58,748 bases of DNA, taken from the NCBI RefSeq assembly GCF_029946515.1, contig NZ_JARZHH010000069.1:1-58748 (forward strand), written 5' to 3'. The position numbers were made by a program, and so were the translations under genes. The notes under the pieces were generated by a model. The model had not been told where the DNA came from and ran no database searches. It was given only the letters and a program-made list of their open reading frames with translations. Shown piece by piece: positions 26,033 to 34,919 of the stretch (positions are counted from its first letter, which is position 1; every line of letters starts with the position of its first letter). The DNA comes from Polyangium sp. 6x1. GTDB taxonomy: Bacteria; Myxococcota_A; Polyangia; Polyangiales; Polyangiaceae.

Positions 26033-27001
26033 ATGATGGCGACGTTCATGGACTACGTCGCACCGTCGAAGGTCGTCTCCACCATGCTCGACGCGGGCGC
26101 CGCGAAGGCCGCGGCGTCGCTCCGGGACCTCGTGATCCGCGGCTTCCTCTCGGGCGCGCTCCTCGGCTTCGCCACGAGCTTCGCCATCACCACGACCGTC
26201 CAGACCACGCTCCCGATCGCCGGCGCGCTCGTCTTTCCGGTCGGCTTCGTGATGATCGTCCTGCTCGGCCTCGAGCTCGTCACGGGCAACTTCGCGGTCC
26301 TGCCCATGGCGATGCTCGACAAGCGCGCGACCTTCTGGCAGGTCGCCCGCAACTTCGGCGTCGTATTCTCTGCGAACCTCGCCGGCAGCCTCTTTTATGC
26401 GTGGCTGCTCTGCATCTCGCTCACCATGGCGGGCAGCGTCCCGCCCGACGCCGTCGCGAACAAGATCGTCGCCATCGCCCAGACCAAGACCCAGTTCCCC
26501 CAGTATGGCCTCGCCGGCCTGCTCGGCGTGTTCGTCCGCAGCATCCTCTGCAACTGGATGGTTTGTCTGGGCGTCGTCATGGCCATGACGTCCACGTCGA
26601 CCGTCGGCAAGATCGCTGCCGCCTGGCTACCGGTGTTCGTCTTTTTCGCGCATGGCTACGAGCATTCGGTCGTGAACATGTTCGTCATTCCGGCCGGCAT
26701 GATGCTCGGCGCGAAGGTGACGTTCGCGGACTGGTGGCTCAAGAACCAGCTCCCGGTCACGGCCGGCAATTTCGTGGGCGGCTGCGTCTTCACGGGAATG
26801 GCGCTTTATTTCACGCACAAACCCAAGCCCGAGCCCGCCGCGGAGAGCCCCGCGCGCCCGGAGAGCGCCGCGCCCCTCCCTGCCCCAAGCCTCGTCCTCG
26901 TCCCCGACCCTCCCGTGCTCGAGCTGCTCGCGAGCGAGCCCGAGCCTGCGGAGAGCCCCGCGCCAGAGCCCTCCCTCGACGAGGCTACGGATTCAGCTTG
27001 A
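26033..27001 (+). CDS. Formate/nitrite transporter family channel (FocA/NirC-like)
   Basis: About 322 residues (ATG 26033 or 26036; GTG 26030 also possible). Six membrane helices in the FNT arrangement: FLSGALLGFATSF, LELVTGNFAVLPMA, NFGVVFSANLAGSLF, GVFVRSILCNWMVCLG, VFFAHGYEHSVVNMF (central His) and LPVTAGNFVGGCVF. A Pro/Glu-rich cytoplasmic tail of about 55 residues follows. Family members are pentameric channels for formate, nitrite or hydrosulfide; the specificity is not readable. The last 17 bp overlap the 3' end of the SOD gene on the other strand. Confidence 0.9.
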   Translation: MMATFMDYVAPSKVVSTMLDAGAAKAAASLRDLVIRGFLSGALLGFATSFAITTTVQTTLPIAGALVFPVGFVMIVLLGLELVTGNFAVLPMAMLDKRATFWQVARNFGVVFSANLAGSLFYAWLLCISLTMAGSVPPDAVANKIVAIAQTKTQFPQYGLAGLLGVFVRSILCNWMVCLGVVMAMTSTSTVGKIAAAWLPVFVFFAHGYEHSVVNMFVIPAGMMLGAKVTFADWWLKNQLPVTAGNFVGGCVFTGMALYFTHKPKPEPAAESPARPESAAPLPAPSLVLVPDPPVLELLASEPEPAESPAPEPSLDEATDSA

Positions 27002-27539
27002 TCACGCCGCAACCGATCCGGGCCCCCGCATTGCCCGTGGGCTGCGTTTTGAAATCGTCCGGGGCCGCGTGCACCATGAATGCGTGATTGACCACGTCCG
27101 TGGACGACTCGTCCCCGAGCGTCCAGAGATTCGTGCGGAAGTAGAGCGACGCCAGCCCCATCATATCCGCCTCCACGTTGCCGATATCGCCCCGATGAAA
27201 CGGCGGCCTCCCCCACTCCCCGTGCGCCTCGTTCGTCGGGTTCCAGTGCCCCATGGCGTTGTTTCCGTCCATGCCGCAGTCGGGCATCTCGTGGATGTGC
27301 ACCGCGTGGACCCCGGGCGGGAGACCATTCAAGTGGAGCCGAAGCCCGACGAGCCCATTCTCCTCGCTGAACACGGCCGTCCCCGTGACGGTCTGGCCCG
27401 CCGAGGGCGTGATTTCCGCCGTCGCCCGCGGCCCCTCTTTTACGCCCTCCTGATGTTCGGTGACGTTGTCGCTGCACCCGGTCAGCGCCGTCAGGACACA
27501 CGTGCCCAAGACCGCGAAAGGATGGCCTTTCTTCGTCAC
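26985..27539 (-). CDS. sodC: Cu/Zn superoxide dismutase lipoprotein
   Basis: 184 residues from GTG 27539 (GGAGGGG upstream). The lipoprotein signal ends LTGC (Cys22). The SOD beta-barrel has copper ligands in HAVHIHE, a bridging His in MGHWNP, a Zn-site His and Asp in PPFHRGDIGN, and a copper His in VNHAFMVHAAPDD. The structural disulfide pair is DCG and GCGVI. It converts superoxide to hydrogen peroxide in the periplasm or at the outer membrane. It is divergent from the kinase gene at 27698 and overlaps the FNT gene end by 17 bp. Confidence 0.95.
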   Translation of the reverse strand: MTKKGHPFAVLGTCVLTALTGCSDNVTEHQEGVKEGPRATAEITPSAGQTVTGTAVFSEENGLVGLRLHLNGLPPGVHAVHIHEMPDCGMDGNNAMGHWNPTNEAHGEWGRPPFHRGDIGNVEADMMGLASLYFRTNLWTLGDESSTDVVNHAFMVHAAPDDFKTQPTGNAGARIGCGVIKLNP

Positions 27540-27681
27540 GTACCCCTCCCTGCCGTTGGTCCTCCAAGCGATACCGCCTGGAAAGCTCGGGCATCATGGC
27601 GCGTCCTCGGGGCTCGGCAAGCGTGCTTTCGTGGGCCCGATCGCCTCCTCGAAGGTGTAGCCAAGGAACACCCGGGAACGG

Positions 27682-27687
27682 TACTAT
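27682..27687 (+). promoter_or_regulatory. Candidate -10 (TACTAT) for a leaderless kinase transcript
   Basis: cggTACTATccgccctccc precedes ATG 27698, with 10 nt between and no Shine-Dalgarno. Confidence 0.45.
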
Positions 27688-27697
27688 CCGCCCTCCC

Positions 27698-29152
27698 ATG
27701 CGAATGTGTCCGGAGTGCCGCGCGAGCTACGAGGACGACGTGTCCGTATGCCCGGCGCACGACGCGGCGCTCGTATCGCCAGATTTTTTCCCGACGGACG
27801 ACACGCTCGAGCCCGGCACGATGGTCGGCGAGTACCGCATCGACCGCAAGATCGGCGGTGGGACGTTCGGCGACGTCTATGCCGGAGAGCACCCGCTCAT
27901 CGGCAAGAAGGTCGCGGTCAAGGTCCTGAACCGGCGCTTCGCCTCGGACCCGGAGACCGTCTCCCGCTTCATTGCCGAGGCGCGCGCGGTGAACAAGATC
28001 CGCCACCGCAACATCATCGACATCTTCTCGTTCAACACGCTGCCTGGTGGCCGGCATTATTTCGTGATGGAGTACGTCGAGGGACAGACCCTCGCCGCGC
28101 TCCTCCAGCAGAAGCGCCGCTTGCCCATCGCGACGGCCCTCCCGATCGCCCAGGGCGTCGCCTCCGCGCTCGACGCCGCGCACGAGGCGGGCATCACGCA
28201 CCGCGACCTCAAGCCGGAGAACGTCTTCCTCGCCGCCGAGCGCGACGGCTCCCATTTCCCCAAATTGCTCGATTTCGGCATTGCGAAGCTCGTGGACGAC
28301 GACGTCGCCCACAAGACCGGCTCGGGCGTCCTGCTCGGCACGCCGCTCTACATGTCCCCCGAGCAGGCGCGCGGCAAGAAGGTCGACCCCCGCTCCGACA
28401 TCTATTCGCTCGGCGTGATGATCCACGAAATGCTCACGGGCTCCGTGCCATTCAACGGCGACTCCGCGATGGACGTCGTCCTCCAGCACGACACCGAGCC
28501 GCCCCCCGCCATGGCGAGCGTTTGTCCCGACCTACCCACGGCGCTCGACGCGCCCGTCCTCGCCATGCTCGAAAAACGCCCGCGCAATCGCCCCGCGTCG
28601 GCGGGCGAGGCCGTCGCCGCCTTGGTCGCGCAGGCCGCCGCGCTCGGGCTCGTGTCCCGTCCGCCCTCGCCGTCGGCGATCGAGAGCGCCCGCGGCCCGC
28701 TCGAAAGCGGTGCCCTTCACGCCACCGCGCAAGCCGGCCGCTCCGCCCCCGCCGAGACGCCCCACGCGCGCTCCGAGCCCTCCGCGACCGAGCGCATGTC
28801 CGCCCTCGATTCGTCGAGCGTGCATCGAAAAAATGGCCCGCCCGCCCGCTGGCTCTTCGCCGCGCTCGGGCTCGCCGCCGCCGTCGGCACGGCCTCGTTC
28901 CTCGCGCGCTCACGCGCCCCGAGCGACGAGCCCTTCGGCCCCGGCGCCAGCACCGGCATGCACGACGAATCCCCCGAGCCCGAGCGGATCCCGAGCCCCA
29001 AGCCGTCCGCCGCGCCGCCCGAGATCACGCCCGCGCCCGCGCCGACGACCTCGGCCTCGGCCGCCCCGCCCATGCGCCCGGCCAAACCCGCCAGGACCAA
29101 AACACCGTCGAAGACGCAAAACCTCGATCCGATCCTCGGGGAGCGCGAATGA
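27698..29152 (+). CDS. Ser/Thr protein kinase with N-terminal Cys ribbon and C-terminal membrane helix (copy 2)
   Basis: 484 residues from ATG 27698, chosen because MRMCPECRASYEDD begins the known zinc-ribbon-like leader (Cys4, Cys7, Cys18) seen in this kinase subgroup. The kinase domain (about 45-310) has IGGGTFGDV, Lys75 (AVKVL), Asp170 (HRDLKPEN), Asp192 (DFG) and TPLYMSPEQ. A membrane helix (WLFAALGLAAAVGTASFLAR) is followed by a Pro-rich extracytoplasmic tail. ATGA overlap couples it to the TPR partner at 29149. This repeats the kinase plus partner pairing at 3304-5810. Confidence 0.95.
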   Translation: MRMCPECRASYEDDVSVCPAHDAALVSPDFFPTDDTLEPGTMVGEYRIDRKIGGGTFGDVYAGEHPLIGKKVAVKVLNRRFASDPETVSRFIAEARAVNKIRHRNIIDIFSFNTLPGGRHYFVMEYVEGQTLAALLQQKRRLPIATALPIAQGVASALDAAHEAGITHRDLKPENVFLAAERDGSHFPKLLDFGIAKLVDDDVAHKTGSGVLLGTPLYMSPEQARGKKVDPRSDIYSLGVMIHEMLTGSVPFNGDSAMDVVLQHDTEPPPAMASVCPDLPTALDAPVLAMLEKRPRNRPASAGEAVAALVAQAAALGLVSRPPSPSAIESARGPLESGALHATAQAGRSAPAETPHARSEPSATERMSALDSSSVHRKNGPPARWLFAALGLAAAVGTASFLARSRAPSDEPFGPGASTGMHDESPEPERIPSPKPSAAPPEITPAPAPTTSASAAPPMRPAKPARTKTPSKTQNLDPILGERE

Positions 29153-30165
29153 GGCGCTCGGCCCTTGCCATCTTGCTCTCGCTTGGCGTCGTTTCCTCCG
29201 GCGCCCCGGCGCGCGCGCAATCGCCGGAAGGCGCTTCCATTGCCCTCGCCGAGGCGCTCTTCACGCAGGGCCGCGCGCTCCTCGATCAGGGACGTCATGC
29301 CGAGGCTTGCCTCAAGCTCGCCGAGAGCCAGCGCCTCGACCCGAAGCTCGGCACGCTCTTGAACCTCGCCGTCTGCCACGAGAAGGAAGGAAAAACCGCG
29401 ACGGCCTGGGCCGAATACATCTCCGCCGCCTCGCTCGCGCGGGGCAAGGGGCAAAAGGATCGCGAGCAATTCGCCCGCGACCACGTCGCCGAGCTCAAGA
29501 AAAAGCTCGCCTACGTGGTCCTGCGCATGGAGGCGCCGCCCGCCGGCCTCGGAATGAAGCTCGACGACAAACCCATCGACGTCGCAGCGCTGAACGTCCC
29601 CTTGCCGATCGACCCGGGCAAACACACCGTCACCGCGATAGCCCCGGGCAAACGTGCCTGGACCGGCGAGCTCCTCGTACCCGCGCAGCCGGGCGAGATT
29701 CCCGTCGAGATCCCCGCCCTCGAAGAAGTGCCGGCGCCGCCGCCCGAGGAAATCAAGCCGCCGCCCGCGCCCGCGATCCCACCGATGAAGCCGCCGCCCG
29801 CGGAGCCGACGACCCCCAAGGAGACCGGCCCGAGCGCCTCCACGATTCTCATGGTCACGGGGTTCGGCGGCGGCGGCGCGGCGCTCCTCGTGGGCGCGGT
29901 GACAGGGATCGTCACGCTGGCCAAGGCGAGCGAGATCCTGCCCAATTGCAATGGCTCGCGGTGCCCCGGGCAGAAGGACGCGCTCGCCGCGGCGAACACG
30001 CTGGCGAACGTGTCGAACATCGGGTTTGGCGTGGCGATCGTCGGCCTCGGCGTCGGCATCGCCGGCGTCGCCCTCGCGCCGAAACGCGAGGCAACGCCCC
30101 CGGCCGCCTTCTCCGTCACGCCCCTCCTCGGGCCTCTCGGGATCGGGCTCCGCGGCACGTTCTGA
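29149..30165 (+). CDS. TPR/PEGA-like membrane protein, partner of Ser/Thr kinase (copy 2)
   Basis: 338 residues. It has a signal peptide (ARAQ), then a TPR-like region with LLNLAVCHEKEGKTATAWAE, a beta segment (YVVLRMEAPPAGLGMKLDD), a Pro-rich stretch, and two hydrophobic helices separated by a loop with two Cys (NCNGSRC). It is homologous along its length to the protein at 3304 and in the same relation to a kinase. The ATG overlaps the kinase stop (ATGA), so translation is coupled and stoichiometric production is likely. Confidence 0.82.
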   Translation: MRRSALAILLSLGVVSSGAPARAQSPEGASIALAEALFTQGRALLDQGRHAEACLKLAESQRLDPKLGTLLNLAVCHEKEGKTATAWAEYISAASLARGKGQKDREQFARDHVAELKKKLAYVVLRMEAPPAGLGMKLDDKPIDVAALNVPLPIDPGKHTVTAIAPGKRAWTGELLVPAQPGEIPVEIPALEEVPAPPPEEIKPPPAPAIPPMKPPPAEPTTPKETGPSASTILMVTGFGGGGAALLVGAVTGIVTLAKASEILPNCNGSRCPGQKDALAAANTLANVSNIGFGVAIVGLGVGIAGVALAPKREATPPAAFSVTPLLGPLGIGLRGTF

Positions 30166-30168
30166 CGC

Positions 30169-30870
30169 TCAGAGGCACGTCTCCGCCTTGCAATCACACG
30201 AGCCGCCGCAGACCAGATCGATCTCCACGGCGACGTCGCACGTGGCCTTGCAACGGTTGTCACCGCAGATCACGGTCGCGCCCGCGCAGCTCTGGCCTTT
30301 GCAGACAAGGCTGCATTCGCCGTCGGGGCCGCATTTCAACGTCAGGTTCTGACAACCTCCCTCCTCGCAAACGACCTCGCAGGGCGCGCCGCCCATGCAA
30401 TTCACGAGGACGTCGTTGCATTGATCCTTGCATTCGAGCCGGAGGGGCGCCGGCCTCGTGTCGAGGGTCAACGTCAAGGTCCCGGCGTCCATGTCGGCCT
30501 GCGTGCACTCGTTCGGCGCGTCGCACACGCGCAAGCACACGTTCCCGACGCAGGAATCACATTCGGCGCTCGGACAAACGCCGGACATGGCCGACCACCC
30601 GCATCCCTCGCATGTCCCGGGCTGGTTCATCGGCGCAACGCAGACGGCGTCGTCCTTGCAGCCCCCTGTCATCCGGTTGCAGCTCGTGGTACACGCCGTC
30701 CCCTCCGCATTGCAGGCATAAGGGCCGCACGCCGCCTCGTCGCACGTCTCGCCGGAATCGTCCGTCGCCTCGAGCCCCGCGATCCCCGCGACGAACTGAC
30801 AGCCGAAGGCCACGAGGCCCGAGGCCCACAGAAGCAGGGCGATCCGCGCCGCCTTCCCTGTTTGCATCAT
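30169..30870 (-). CDS. Cys-rich lipoprotein of unknown function
   Basis: 233 residues from ATG 30870 (AGAGGG 5 nt upstream; a further upstream frame start at 30906 has no such site). The lipoprotein signal ends AFGC and is followed by QFVAGIAGLE, recalling HLVAGLEE in the protein at 2186. The mature part has about 34 Cys in short spaced pairs (CEVVCEEGGCQN, CSLVCKGQSCAG), typical of fully disulfide-bonded extracellular repeats. The stop is 4 bp from that of the convergent TPR gene. Confidence 0.78.
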   Translation of the reverse strand: MMQTGKAARIALLLWASGLVAFGCQFVAGIAGLEATDDSGETCDEAACGPYACNAEGTACTTSCNRMTGGCKDDAVCVAPMNQPGTCEGCGWSAMSGVCPSAECDSCVGNVCLRVCDAPNECTQADMDAGTLTLTLDTRPAPLRLECKDQCNDVLVNCMGGAPCEVVCEEGGCQNLTLKCGPDGECSLVCKGQSCAGATVICGDNRCKATCDVAVEIDLVCGGSCDCKAETCL

Positions 30871-30924
30871 TGCACCCTCTGTCCGAGGATACCACGGGAC
30901 GCGCACGTGGGGCCCGCGCCGTGG

Positions 30925-30930
30925 TAAGCT
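30925..30930 (+). promoter_or_regulatory. Candidate -10 (TAAGCT) of the sigma-54 activator gene
   Basis: gtggTAAGCTccgcgccc precedes ATG 30939 with 8 nt between and no Shine-Dalgarno. It is identical over GGTAAGCTC to the site before 22698. Confidence 0.45.
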
Positions 30931-30938
30931 CCGCGCCC

Positions 30939-32276
30939 ATGTCGGTGAAGAGCACGTTGCCCCTTCAATCCCGGGCCAAGGAGCTGCGCCTCGACGGTTT
31001 CTCGCTCACCGTCGTCGAGGGCCCCGGCGCCGGCGCCTCGCTGCGCGCCCAGATGCGCGAGGTGTCCGTCGGCACGGTCCAGGGAAACGATCTCGTGCTC
31101 CCCGATCCCACCGTCTCCCGCCACCATTTCAGCCTCTCGGCGACGCCCGAGGGGTATCTCTTGAAGGACCTCGGCTCCTCGAACGGGACGTGGGTCTCCG
31201 GCATGCGTGTCCTCTCGGGGTACGTCGAGCCCGGCGCCCGCGTGCGCGTCGGCCGCACGACGCTCCTCATCGATCAGGTGAACGAGGACATCTGTGAGGC
31301 GCTGAGCCCCGAGGACGGCTTCGGCTCGCTGCTCGGCCAGAGCTCCGCCATGCGCCGCATCTTCGCGGCCTTGCCCCGCGTCGCGCAATCCGACAGCACG
31401 ATCCTCCTCGAAGGCGAGACCGGCACGGGAAAAGGCGTCCTCGCGGCGGCCATTCACGAGGCGAGCCCACGCGCCGCGGGGCCGTTCGTGGTCCTCGATT
31501 GCGCGGCCATCGCGCCGACGCTCATCGAGAGCGAGCTTTTTGGGCACGTCAAAGGCTCGTTCACGGGCGCGCAGGCCGATCGCGCGGGCGCGTTCGAGCA
31601 GGCGAAGGGCGGCACCATTTTCATCGACGAGATCGGCGAGCTGCCCCTCGACATGCAGCCGAAGCTGCTCCGCGCCCTGGAGGAGCGAAGCGTCAAGCGC
31701 GTCGGCGGTAACCAGCGCGTCAAGCTCGACGTCCGCGTGATCGCCGCGACGAACCGCGACCTGCGCACGGAGGTCAACCGCAACACGTTCCGCGCCGACC
31801 TGTTCTACCGGCTCAACGTGGTGCGCATCCACGTCCCGCCGCTGCGCGAGCGCACCGGTGACATCGAGCGCCTCGCGCGCCATTTCCACGCCGAGCTCGT
31901 CCCCGACAAACCCCTTCCGGACGACCTCCTCGAGTCGCTCCGCCGTCAATCGTGGCCGGGCAACGTGCGCGAGCTGCGCGCCGCGATCGAGCGCGCCGTC
32001 CTCTTCAACGACCCGGCGATCCTGGCGCTCGCGAACGAGATCGCGTCGGGCCCGTGCATCGAGGAGCGGGACGACGACATCGACCTCGAGGTCCCGTTCC
32101 GTGTGTGCAAGCAAAAAGCCTCGGATCAATGGGAGCGGCGCTATGTGCGGGCGCTGCTCCGGGCAACGAACGACAACCTCTCCGAGGCGTCGCGCCGCGT
32201 GAAGATGGACCGCAGCCACCTGCGCACGCTGCTCCGAAAATATGGGTTTCGCGGGGCGGACGAGGGCGGGGCCTAG
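30939..32276 (+). CDS. Sigma-54-dependent transcription activator with N-terminal FHA domain
   Basis: 445 residues. The N-terminal FHA domain (about 20-115: VSVGTVQGNDLVLPD, VSRHHFSL, GSSNGTWV) binds phosphothreonine. The AAA+ domain (about 130-355) has Walker A GETGTGKG, Walker B IFIDEIGEL, and a loop 1 reading GSFTGA instead of the usual GAFTGA. The C-terminal Fis-type HTH is SEASRRVKMDRSHLRTLLRKYG. FHA-type enhancer-binding proteins are a myxobacterial speciality that couple Ser/Thr kinases to sigma-54 promoters. The kinase module ends 0.8 kb upstream, so a functional link is plausible but unproven. Confidence 0.93.
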   Translation: MSVKSTLPLQSRAKELRLDGFSLTVVEGPGAGASLRAQMREVSVGTVQGNDLVLPDPTVSRHHFSLSATPEGYLLKDLGSSNGTWVSGMRVLSGYVEPGARVRVGRTTLLIDQVNEDICEALSPEDGFGSLLGQSSAMRRIFAALPRVAQSDSTILLEGETGTGKGVLAAAIHEASPRAAGPFVVLDCAAIAPTLIESELFGHVKGSFTGAQADRAGAFEQAKGGTIFIDEIGELPLDMQPKLLRALEERSVKRVGGNQRVKLDVRVIAATNRDLRTEVNRNTFRADLFYRLNVVRIHVPPLRERTGDIERLARHFHAELVPDKPLPDDLLESLRRQSWPGNVRELRAAIERAVLFNDPAILALANEIASGPCIEERDDDIDLEVPFRVCKQKASDQWERRYVRALLRATNDNLSEASRRVKMDRSHLRTLLRKYGFRGADEGGA

Positions 32277-32279
32277 TCT

Positions 32280-33215
32280 TCAGCCGGACGAGCCGAGCCG
32301 GCAGTGATCGGCATCCTCGAGGGCGGAGACCTGCGCGCGGAGTCGCTCCACCTGCGCCTTCAGGCTTGCGGGCACGTCGCCCGAACCTTGCAGGATCTCG
32401 AGCAAGCGCGGCGCGGGCGAGACGCCTGCCTGGAGACAGCCGGCCAGGACCAGGACGTCCGTGCCGTCGAGATCACGAAGGAAATGCTCGATTTCGGTCC
32501 AGTCGGCATCGGCGCGGAGGGCCGTCACAGGTGCCACCGGGTGCTCGCGCTCGATGGTCATGAACCCGCGGGACCGCCCCGAGGCTGGGTCGATCGGGAG
32601 CATGGCGCGAAAGAGCGTCTCGATCGGGACCCAATGCGGCGGGTATTTGAAGCGCGCCACGTCGAGCAGGAGCACGATATCCCGGTCCGCGTGCATACCG
32701 CCAATGGGCGAGAAGTGGCCGCTCCCGGTCTGACCCAGCGTCGCGCGGTCGTAGGCGACGACGAGATGGGTCTCGCCTGGGCGAGACGTAGCATCCCGAA
32801 TCGCATTGCGAAACACCTCGACGGAGGAGGACTCCGCGAAGTGCGTATGGGTCCGGGTGCCGTTGCACCGGGCAAGGCATGCGAATTGCGTCAACGTGAT
32901 CCCGTCCCGAGCAACCGCATCGAGCGGGCGACAGCAGTCCAGGTGCTCTTCCGCGTACCAGCGCCATGGCCCTTTCCACGCGCGGCCAGGATCGATCGTC
33001 AGCGCGTTCAACACCATGACGAGCGTACCAAGTCCGCAAAACGCGGGCTCGGCCTGGGTGTGGAACTGCTCGATGAGCGAAAAGAAGCCCTCCATCGTCC
33101 CCCCGGACAGAGCTTCGCGAAAGATCGCGCGCCCCTCCGCGGAGGAGAACGATATGCAGCCCTCGGGCAGGGGGCGCTTGTAGAACGACGGCTGGGCCTT
33201 GGGCATGGGCTTCAT
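32280..33215 (-). CDS. Phytochelatin synthase (gamma-glutamylcysteine dipeptidyltranspeptidase)
   Basis: 311 residues. ATG 33215 is set by the ATGA overlap with the upstream dioxygenase stop. The papain-like catalytic domain has Cys60 in QAEPAFCGLGTLVMVLNAL, His167 in SGHFSPIGG and Asp185 in LDVARFKYPPHW. The spacing matches the plant triad Cys56/His162/Asp180 almost exactly. It also keeps the plant-like CCRPLD and CLARCNG segments. The family joins gamma-Glu-Cys units onto glutathione, making metal-binding phytochelatins, or hydrolyses glutathione in the short cyanobacterial type. It is the last gene of the ars operon, so a role in As/Cd thiol detoxification is likely. Confidence 0.93.
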   Translation of the reverse strand: MKPMPKAQPSFYKRPLPEGCISFSSAEGRAIFREALSGGTMEGFFSLIEQFHTQAEPAFCGLGTLVMVLNALTIDPGRAWKGPWRWYAEEHLDCCRPLDAVARDGITLTQFACLARCNGTRTHTHFAESSSVEVFRNAIRDATSRPGETHLVVAYDRATLGQTGSGHFSPIGGMHADRDIVLLLDVARFKYPPHWVPIETLFRAMLPIDPASGRSRGFMTIEREHPVAPVTALRADADWTEIEHFLRDLDGTDVLVLAGCLQAGVSPAPRLLEILQGSGDVPASLKAQVERLRAQVSALEDADHCRLGSSG

Positions 33216-34249
33216 GAGCCTGCGCTCGAATGGCACATTTCCGTTTGTGGGACCGCCTCATCAGCATTCTGCTTCACAACACCACGCCGCAGCCGCAGAT
33301 CCCCATCCTCGAAATCCGGCGCCGCGAGCCAGAGACGGAGCAGGTGCCGCTTGCGGTCGTCCTCGGGCCAATCCTCGTACTCCGTGCGCTTGTGCAGCAC
33401 GACCGAGTTCTTCAGCCATTGCACGTCTCCAGGCTCGAAACGCATGTCCAGCGTGAGGCGCGGATCGTTCGCGACCGACTCGTAAAGCACGAGCAGCTCC
33501 TCCTGCGCGGGCGAAAGGCGCGGCACGTCGGGCAAAAGCTGCGCGTGCCGGATGTACCAGGCGATGAAAAACGTCGCCAGGTTGCGCCCGTCCCAGCGGC
33601 AGATCGGCATCGCGAACGTCCGCGGCATCCCTTCCGTCGCGCCCGGGAGCCGAAAATGCCACGGCTCGAAGAGGAGCGGCGCGAGATCGGGCCTCTTCGC
33701 GCGCACCTCCTCGAAGACCCGCACCGAGCTCACGAGACGGCTTGCACCGCCGCTCTTTGCCGTCTTCAGGCAGAGCAGGCCGATGATATCCGCGCCGTCC
33801 GTGTGGAAGTCTTGTTCCGCGCGTGTCGTGTAAAGGCGCGTCTCCGGATCGTGCGGGTCTGCGCCGGTATCACGGACATCGCAAAGCAGTTCCCCTGCAG
33901 TGTTCTGCGGGGCCGGCGTGCCGAGGTGCAGACCGAGGAGCCAGTAAAGCCGCGCAAGGTCGTCTCGCGTCGCGCCCTCGACCGGGACGCCTCGGACGAG
34001 GACGAACCCTCGGCCGCGCCGCAGCGCGTCTCGCCACGCCAGGCTCCCCGCTTCGACGCGAGGCATTGGAAACGCTTCCTTCTGGATCTCCGTGAGGCGC
34101 GGCGTCCGGGCCGAAAGCGACGTCAGGGCGCTCCGCAGCTCGGCGCGTTCGGCCTCATCGAGCACGTGGATCCAATCCGTGGAAGTCGACTCGGTGGCAC
34201 CCACCCAGGCCGCCGAAAAGTCATCGAGAACGGGAGGAAGTTGCGTCAT
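33212..34249 (-). CDS. TauD/TfdA-type 2-oxoglutarate/Fe(II) dioxygenase
   Basis: 345 residues from ATG 34249 (GTG 34273 is an alternative that would overlap the upstream stop). The Fe ligands are the FHTDG pair (His-x-Asp) and a distal His near SVVLHKR, and an Arg in RHLLRLWL would bind 2OG. The family hydroxylates or cleaves C-S, C-P, C-N or ether bonds with 2OG and oxygen. Its position between a methyltransferase and phytochelatin synthase in an ars operon suggests an organoarsenical or thiol-metabolite substrate, which is inference. It overlaps the next gene by ATGA. Confidence 0.88.
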   Translation of the reverse strand: MTQLPPVLDDFSAAWVGATESTSTDWIHVLDEAERAELRSALTSLSARTPRLTEIQKEAFPMPRVEAGSLAWRDALRRGRGFVLVRGVPVEGATRDDLARLYWLLGLHLGTPAPQNTAGELLCDVRDTGADPHDPETRLYTTRAEQDFHTDGADIIGLLCLKTAKSGGASRLVSSVRVFEEVRAKRPDLAPLLFEPWHFRLPGATEGMPRTFAMPICRWDGRNLATFFIAWYIRHAQLLPDVPRLSPAQEELLVLYESVANDPRLTLDMRFEPGDVQWLKNSVVLHKRTEYEDWPEDDRKRHLLRLWLAAPDFEDGDLRLRRGVVKQNADEAVPQTEMCHSSAGS

Positions 34250-34262
34250 ATGGGCACCTAAT

Positions 34263-34919
34263 TCACGTCGCACGCGCAGTGACGATCTCGGTCGGAAAAC
34301 CTAGCTGCGACACCCGCTCGGTGCGAACGCTAGCAAACCCGGCATTCTCCACGAACGGCGCAAGAGCAACACCCCGACATCCGCCCAAGAGCGCGGGGCT
34401 GATCCGATAAACCGCCTCGTAGATCCGCTCCACGCGCCCCTGGCCCACCGTCAGGTTTGCCAGCACGAGCCTCCCGTTCGGCTTGAGGACGCGCCGCATT
34501 TCCCGCAGCACTGGCACGAAGTCTCGCTCCGGGAGGAGATCGAACATATAGTTGTTCACGAGCAAATCGAACGTCGCGTCGTCGAAGTCGAGTTGGTGTG
34601 CGTCGCCGACACGCAGGCGATGACGACCTGGCAACCCTTCGACCTTGCGGCGCGCACGCGACAGCATCGCTTCGGTCAGATCGACACCTTCCGTGCGGCC
34701 CGACGGGTTTTTGACGACGAGCTCGCGAAACACGAGCCCCGTACCGACCGCGACCTCCAGCACCGTCTCACCGTCGCGCACATCCGCCTTCGCAACGCAC
34801 GCCCGACGCGCGCGCGTCTCGGTGAGCGCAGCCCAGGCATCATAGATCCAGGCCACGCGCGCGTAAACCGAGGGGATCTCCCTCTGCGGCACACGGGCGT
34901 CCAACCTTGCCCCCGTCAT
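34263..34919 (-). CDS. SAM-dependent methyltransferase (UbiE/COQ5-like) in the ars operon
   Basis: 218 residues. Motif I is [11 protein letters not shown], the acidic motif II is [10 protein letters not shown], motif post-I is [20 protein letters not shown], and GRLVLANL follows. It is shorter than classical ArsM arsenite methyltransferases and lacks their obvious paired Cys set (only CVAKAD and GGCRGV), so arsenite methylation cannot be assumed. Its start overlaps the arsC stop (ATGA) and it is followed by the dioxygenase 13 bp later. The substrate is unknown. Confidence 0.88.
   Translation of the reverse strand: MTGARLDARVPQREIPSVYARVAWIYDAWAALTETRARRACVAKADVRDGETVLEVAVGTGLVFRELVVKNPSGRTEGVDLTEAMLSRARRKVEGLPGRHRLRVGDAHQLDFDDATFDLLVNNYMFDLLPERDFVPVLREMRRVLKPNGRLVLANLTVGQGRVERIYEAVYRISPALLGGCRGVALAPFVENAGFASVRTERVSQLGFPTEIVTARAT

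Noticed and set aside
34263-34919. Methyltransferase considered as ArsM
   Set aside because: Too short and without the usual conserved Cys set. Only a general SAM methyltransferase call is supported.
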